Of a stretch of 41,796 nt of DNA, positions 37,015-41,796 are shown one piece after another (position 1 is the first letter of the stretch; each line of letters begins with the position of its first letter). The translations under genes were made by a program, and so were the position numbers. Origin of the DNA: Pinguiococcus pyrenoidosus (lineage: Eukaryota > Sar > Pinguiophyceae > Pinguiochrysidales > Pinguiochrysidaceae); assembly GCA_019677205.1 (NCBI GenBank), contig JAAMXY010004268.1, forward strand, positions 1 through 41,796. Reading direction: 5' to 3'. Below the pieces are notes generated by a model. The model worked only from the letters and a program-made list of their open reading frames with translations, had not been told where the DNA came from and searched no databases.

Positions 37015-40000
37015 TTACTTCTCGAACTCTCCTTCTAATGTCGCGGTGACCATGTCCTCCTCGACTTCGGAATATAGGATTGACGACTCGGAGAACACGC
37101 GCGGGGGCCCTCCGTTGTCCAAAAAGGCGTTGAAGTCTTCTATCATCTGCGCATTCTCGTTGATGCGCGCGTAGTGCATCGCCGACTGCCCGTTGCCATC
37201 GAGCATGCCCGGCTGCGCGCCAAGAGCGAGCAGGATCCGCGCAATGTACACGTGCCCGCGGGTCGCGGCCAGGTGGAGAGGGCGCAACTGGTTCGGCAGC
37301 AGGCCATTCGCGTCGATGCCCGGCACATGCAGCAACTGCTGCGCTATCTGAACGTTGCCTGCCTCGATCGCATCCTGGAAAGCCCTCGACGTCGCCTTTG
37401 CGCCGTATCGGAGCAGCGACCGGACGATCGCCGCGTATCCACGCCGACAAGCGCGCTCGAGCGGATTGCTGTGGTCCTCGGGATGCATGCCCCCGTCCGG
37501 ACTGGCACCGGCGGCCAGCAGGGCGTCCGTGACGCTCGCATGCCCTGCGCGGGCGCTGTAGTACAGCGCCGTGCGCCCTTTCGAGGACCGCAGATCCACG
37601 TCGCACTTCAACGACACCAGCAGCTGCACGACGCCCAGGTGGCCGCGGTAGGCCGCGAGGTGCAAGGGGCCTTTCCCCTCGTTGGTCAAGGCATTCACTT
37701 CGTTCTTGCCCAGCTCGATGAGCTGGGCACAGATCGCTTTGTGGCCTCCGTTCGCTGCGCGATGCAGGGGCGTGTAGCCACTGGCGTCGGCCGCGGAGAG
37801 GTGCGCCACGACCTCCTCCGACTTGTCCTTCTCGTCCAGCGGCGACGGCACGACGGGGCACTCGATTTCCATCTCCATGCCACACTCCAGCAGGAGCAGT
37901 GAGGTCTTGCCCGAGGCCAGTGCCAGGACGTAGGTCACGATGTCGGTCATGCCAAAGTTGCAGGCCGTGGCCAAGACCGACACGCTTTCCTTGTTCTGCA
38001 CGAACACATCGCCCCCACTTCGCACCAGCGTGTCGAAGAGATCGACCTTCCCGGCCTGCGCGGCAATGTGCAGGGCCGTGTTGCCATGGACGTCCGGGAC
38101 GTTCACATCGGCGCCATGCTCGATCAGGGCCTTGACCGTCTCCACGAAGCCACGGAAGGCCGCGAGGTGGATGGGGGCCTTCTTCCGGCCGTACGTCTGC
38201 ACATTCGGGCAGCTCGCGCCGGTCTCCAGCAGCACCCTGACCACGTCCGTGTGGCCCCCTTGCGCGGCGAAGTGCAGCGCCGTCGCGCCCTGATCGTCCT
38301 GCACATCCAGGCGCTCTGCGCCCTTCTTGGGCATGCGGTTCACCAAATACTTCACCACTTCAACTTCTCCGGCACTCGCGGCGGTGCTGAGCACGCTGAT
38401 GCCGCGGTTGCAGAGGCGGCGCAGGTCTCCGCCGGCCTGCACGATGCTATCAATGAGCTCCACGCTGCCGGACTGCGCTGCGTAGTGCAGCGGAGTGAGC
38501 CCTTGGACGTCCGTCGCGTGCACGTCCGCGCCGAAGGTCAGCAGGATCTTGGCCACCTCCACGTCTCCGAAGTGGCTGCTCAGCATGAGGCTGCTCATGT
38601 AGAACACCGTGTGAGGGCCCTCCAGCAGCAGGTCATAGACCGAGATGCCCAGATCCTCCTGCTTGTCCGTCTCCTCCCTGCCCGCCGGCGCATACAGCCA
38701 CTCGCCCTTGGCCTCGCAGAGGCAGGCTTGCACCACAGCTGCGTCCCTGGACTTCAGGGCCTCCAGGAACCGGTGCACGAGCTCCTTCTTAATCCAGCCG
38801 TCCGGATCTCCCTTTCCGCAGACCACTACGTCGTCCTGGACGTCAGCGAAGCTGCTGCTCTTCTCGCCGCAGGGCTTGAAGGAGTCGAATCCGCCGATGA
38901 TTCGGTCGCTCCGGCGCACGTCCGACGGCGCGCCCGGCTCTCTGTCCCTGCGGTGGATCATCGCCGCTCTCTCTAGCATCATTGTCACGACCGCGGGCGT
39001 CCCCGAGAAGGCAAGCTCGACCTTCGAGTTTGGCCCCAGGTTCCGGTGGATGCTCCGAAGCGCTTCGAGGCTGACCATCGTGAAGGACAGGTCGATTCTC
39101 TCCAGGGAGGGCAGGCCGGACGGACCACCCTCGGTGGAGCCATGGGGCTTCGCTTGCAGTCTGTTGCCCAGGCCCTTTCCGTAGATGCTGCGGCACCCGC
39201 GCAGGTCGAGCACCTTGAGGTTCCTCGCCAGCGACGGCTTTTGTGTCAACATGGTCCTAAGAAGTCCGCGTCAGCACAACGGTCCTGCCGACGTGGAGAG
39301 CGTGCCGGGGGCATCGCGGGGGTACTCACTTCTTGACAGCGCACGCCTGCCAGAGCTGGAAGAACCCATCGGTGAGGCGGTCGTTGAAGGCCAGTCGGAG
39401 CACTTCGAGCTTGTCGCCCAGGAACATGAGCAGCGGGCCAAGCGCGCTGGTGCGGAGCCGGAGGCCGCTGAGGTCCACCTCCCGAACGTCGGGCAGCAGC
39501 CTCGACCTCACAGTGGGCACCGGAGTGGACAGCGCCAACGCCGTGGAAGACAGCGTGTCCAGGAAGGGATTCGACAGCGAATACGTCAGCTCTCCTCGGC
39601 GCAAGAAGCCAACGAAGCGCTGCAGGAAGGCCTCCTTGCCCGTCGACAGCCTGGATCCGCATTCAAGCACGGGTGGCATGGGTCAGTCTCTGCAAGCCCT
39701 GGTCCTTCCTCTCGCCGCACGCCTTTCAATCTACACGTGCCAAAGAAACTCACTTGATGGTCCGCGCGTGGCGGAAGAGGCCACGCCAAGCGCGGCAGAC
39801 GCGGCGGAGACGAACCAGTTCCTCCACGTCGAAGAAGCTGCAGAACAGTTCCTTGCCGGCGTAGTTGCCGTCGTCACACAGCCAGGCGCCCAGCGACTCG
39901 AAGCTTCCGCCATGCTGCCGAGCCGCGGGACTCAAAATCAGGCCGTTCAGGTCGCTCAACGCGCGCCGAAGCTGCTTGTTCGGCCGGGCGGCCGAGTCGT

Positions 40001-40037
40001 CAGCCTGACGCCACGTCTCCGGCCTGCGGCGCTTCAT
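37015..40037 (-). CDS. F-box / leucine-rich / ankyrin-repeat protein
   Basis: Exons 40037-39754, 39650-39330 and 39256-37015 give 948 residues with consistent phases. The N-terminus has GKELFCSFFDVEELVRLRRVCRAWRGLF, an F-box-like helix pair that in SCF ligases binds Skp1. LRR-like segments follow: VREVDLSGLRLRTSALGPLL, LEVLRLAFNDRLTDG, LKVLDLRGCRSIYGKGL and LERIDLSFTMVSLEALRSI. From about residue 400 to 930 roughly 13 ankyrin repeats run, with units such as GLTPLHYAAQSGSVELIDSIVQAGGD, GNTALHIAAQAGKVDLFDTLV and GYTPLHRAANGGHKAICAQL. An insert of about 40 residues interrupts the array. This is probably a substrate-recognition subunit of a ubiquitin ligase, by inference. The frame is open up to 40412, so an earlier Met would add 125 residues of no recognised homology. 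GTGAGT donors support both introns. Confidence 0.87.
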
Positions 40038-40693
40038 CGAGATTCTCACGAGCGCGGTGTCCCGCGCAGGTCCGGTACCAACGTTCGATGCGCCACTCGC
40101 TTCGGCCTTCCACCGCTCTGTCGCTGCGAATTCGCGGATTCTCTCGCGAAGATCGTTAGGCACGGAGTTCGCGCGTCGCTTTGCGCGCGAGCCCGACGCC
40201 ACCGAGACCGGCCTTCTCGCGCTCGCGCGTCTGGGACCTGTGGAGTGCGTTTGGTGAAGGAAAGCGCGGCGGAGACGCGTTGCGGAGGCCACGCGTGCGA
40301 TGCACTGCAACGTTGAGGCTCGGAGGGAGAAGCGGCAGATCTCTCGACGTGGCAAAGGGTTTTGCTGGCCCGCCATTTTCATTTCAAATTGCGCTCGTGA
40401 CGTCATCTTCAACAGGTTCCTAGCGCTTCCAAAGGACCATCACCAGGGCCACGTAGCCAGTGGTTTGGCGCGTGGCAGGGCTCCGGAAGCGGGGTGACGC
40501 AAAGTTCCGGACCGCGCCCGCAGGTTGCAGCAGGAGTCGGGAGACCCGAAGACGCGGCTCAGAGAGTCAGAGAATTTTCTACGTCAAGTCAATGAAAGTG
40601 AGCGTTATTTTCGGAAGGCAGGGCCCTGCAAGAACATTCCTTCCCCGCAAAGAACGAAGGGCAGAACGTCGACTTCTCGCCCACGGGAAAGAG
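40038..40693. promoter_or_regulatory. Divergent spacer, F-box/ankyrin protein / Cys-rich secreted protein
   Basis: This 656-bp head-to-head region contains both promoters. Its left half overlaps an upstream extension of the ankyrin gene's frame that would be coding if translation started at 40412. No other feature is recognised. Confidence 0.4.
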
Positions 40694-41389
40694 ATGCGAT
40701 CGCTTACCTTGCTGAGCCTGGGCCTTGCCTGTGCTCGCGCTGATCGGGGTGGATGCCAGGCCAGTTGTGCAGCCGGTGCGGAGCGCCTCGTGGGGCCCAC
40801 GCGCCCTCCGAACTCGCGAGGCCACCCATTCTTCCCTGCGCCGGACCCCAACGAGAACATGCAGTACTGCCACACCGGCTGCGCGCTTTTCTTCGAGCAG
40901 TTCCCGGCGGTGACTGCCTGCGAGGCCCAGTGTGACTTCCTTTATCGCTACGACGTCAGCGTCGGCTACAGCGACCACGCGGAGGTGGCGCGGCTCGAGT
41001 GCGCGGACGGCTGCAGGATTGGCTTGCTGTCTTGCCAGGCCGGCTACTTCTGCGCGGGCGGACAGATGCTCGAGTGTGCGCCGGGCCAGTACAGAAATGA
41101 GACCGACCCGATCGAAGCGTGCATCGACTGCCCGCGAGGTCGCTATCGCGGCGACTCTCGAGGTAGAAGACATCGCGGATTGCATCCATATCCATGGCGC
41201 CTCCGAGTCAAGCGAACGTCTTCCATAGGTCGGTATCTGGAAGCCTGCAAGGAGTGCCCTACGGGCAAGTTTGTCAACGCGACGGGCGCGACGCGAGTGG
41301 AATCGTGCTTGCGAGTCCCTCCCGGCAGGTTCTCGGCGGTGCCAGACATCGTGGAAGAATCGTGCCAAGCAGGAAGCTTCTCCACCTAG
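40694..41389 (+). CDS. Secreted cysteine-rich protein with TNFR/GCC2-like repeats
   Basis: Exons 40694-41162 and 41229-41389 give 209 residues. The N-terminus MRSLTLLSLGLACARADRGG is a signal peptide. The mature protein has about 22 Cys; the last third shows GYFCAGGQMLECAPGQYRNETDPIEACIDCPRGRYRGDSR joined across the intron to GRYLEACKECPTGKFVNATGATRVESCLRVPPGRFS, the C-x-x-C-P-x-G-x-F/Y pattern of tyrosine-kinase ephrin-receptor-like (GCC2/GCC3) repeats. The 66-nt intron is stop-free and could be read through, but splicing gives a regular spacing. The frame stops in the middle of what looks like the next repeat (ESCQAGSFST), so the protein may be truncated or continue in a missed exon. Role unknown, probably at the cell surface. 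Confidence 0.75.
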   Translation: MRSLTLLSLGLACARADRGGCQASCAAGAERLVGPTRPPNSRGHPFFPAPDPNENMQYCHTGCALFFEQFPAVTACEAQCDFLYRYDVSVGYSDHAEVARLECADGCRIGLLSCQAGYFCAGGQMLECAPGQYRNETDPIEACIDCPRGRYRGDSRGRRHRGLHPYPWRLRVKRTSSIGRYLEACKECPTGKFVNATGATRVESCLRVPPGRFSAVPDIVEESCQAGSFST

Positions 41390-41796
41390 CTCAAGCAACA
41401 GCAGGCAAGCCAGCAGATGACAGAGACCGCTACCTTCTCATCTGACGACTTTGCGTGACCAGAACTCCGGCCCTTGTCGTACGGGAAGGTGCGCTACGCC
41501 AACGGTGGCAGCATCAGGACCGATTTGGGCGGCTGCGATGTGCGCAAGGGACAGGTCAGCTTCGAGAAGGGCGAGGCGGACGGGCGAGGCGGACGGGCGA
41601 GGCGGACGGGCGAGGCGGACGGGCTTGAAACGCTTCGATTGCTCAGCGCACAAAGCTCTGCGGGGCCAGGAAGAACTCCTGCAGCTGCTTTGTCCAGGCC
41701 TCCATGAAGAGGAGGAGGGGAAAAGCTACAGCGAGACACATGCCACAACCTCAGATGACACAGCCTCAGATGCTACGGCAGCAGCAAGGAGGAGGA
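41390..41796. other. Window edge after the Cys-rich gene
   Basis: No gene is supported. A short plus frame near 41470-41560 (YGKVRYANGGS) might be further Cys-rich exon sequence, but has no splice signals that I trust. Confidence 0.3.
41571..41622. repeat. 13-bp minisatellite, four copies
   Basis: The unit GCGAGGCGGACGG is repeated four times in tandem without change. Its length is not a multiple of three, so changes in copy number would break any reading frame. Confidence 0.95.

Noticed and set aside
38068-38976. 302-residue plus frame
   Set aside because: Antisense to the ankyrin repeats, whose periodicity keeps the other strand open.
1-41796. Mobile element, retroelement or integrated virus
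   Set aside because: No reverse transcriptase, transposase, integrase, terminal repeat or capsid motif was seen.

Overview
This window is nuclear DNA from a eukaryote with a compact, GC-rich genome. It holds about 22 protein genes, most interrupted by short GT-AG introns (about 30 modelled, nearly all 55-112 nt, two near 205 nt). Its gene set is purely eukaryotic: dolichol kinase, Pol III subunit RPC7, APC13, Mis18, YAK1- and SNF1-type kinases, COX15 and a nucleolar RRM protein. A CRY-DASH flavoprotein, an enolase with a mitochondrial-type presequence and strict strand alternation of neighbours would fit a stramenopile (for example an alga), but the taxon is an inference.

Layout: a sarcoglycan-like membrane protein (+), dolichol kinase (-), organellar SSB (+), NIFK-like RRM protein (-), class 3 lipase (-), YAK1-like kinase (+), CRY-DASH (-), COX15 (+), RPC7 (-), APC13 (+), SNF1-like kinase (-), BAR-PH protein (+), STK16-like kinase (-), Mis18 (+), a broken AGC/PKG-type kinase (-), enolase (+), LarC (-), a coiled-coil protein (+), an NPPY-motif methyltransferase-like protein (-), a DEAH helicase (+), an F-box/LRR/ankyrin protein (-) and a secreted Cys-rich protein (+). 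Only the NIFK-lipase pair breaks the alternation. There are no operons; genes meet head to head over shared 141-656 bp spacers or tail to tail, once only 10 bp apart.

The genes do not form one pathway. The most striking points are an intron-containing LarC homologue (nickel-pincer cofactor synthesis) carrying a very long His-Gly repeat, the almost perfect strand alternation, a kinase pseudogene whose frame is broken by a visible 22-bp tandem duplication, and an enolase that looks addressed to mitochondria. A 12-base N run at 27162-27173 marks an assembly gap inside an enolase intron. Exon boundaries were placed by hand from splice motifs, reading phase and family similarity; they are predictions.
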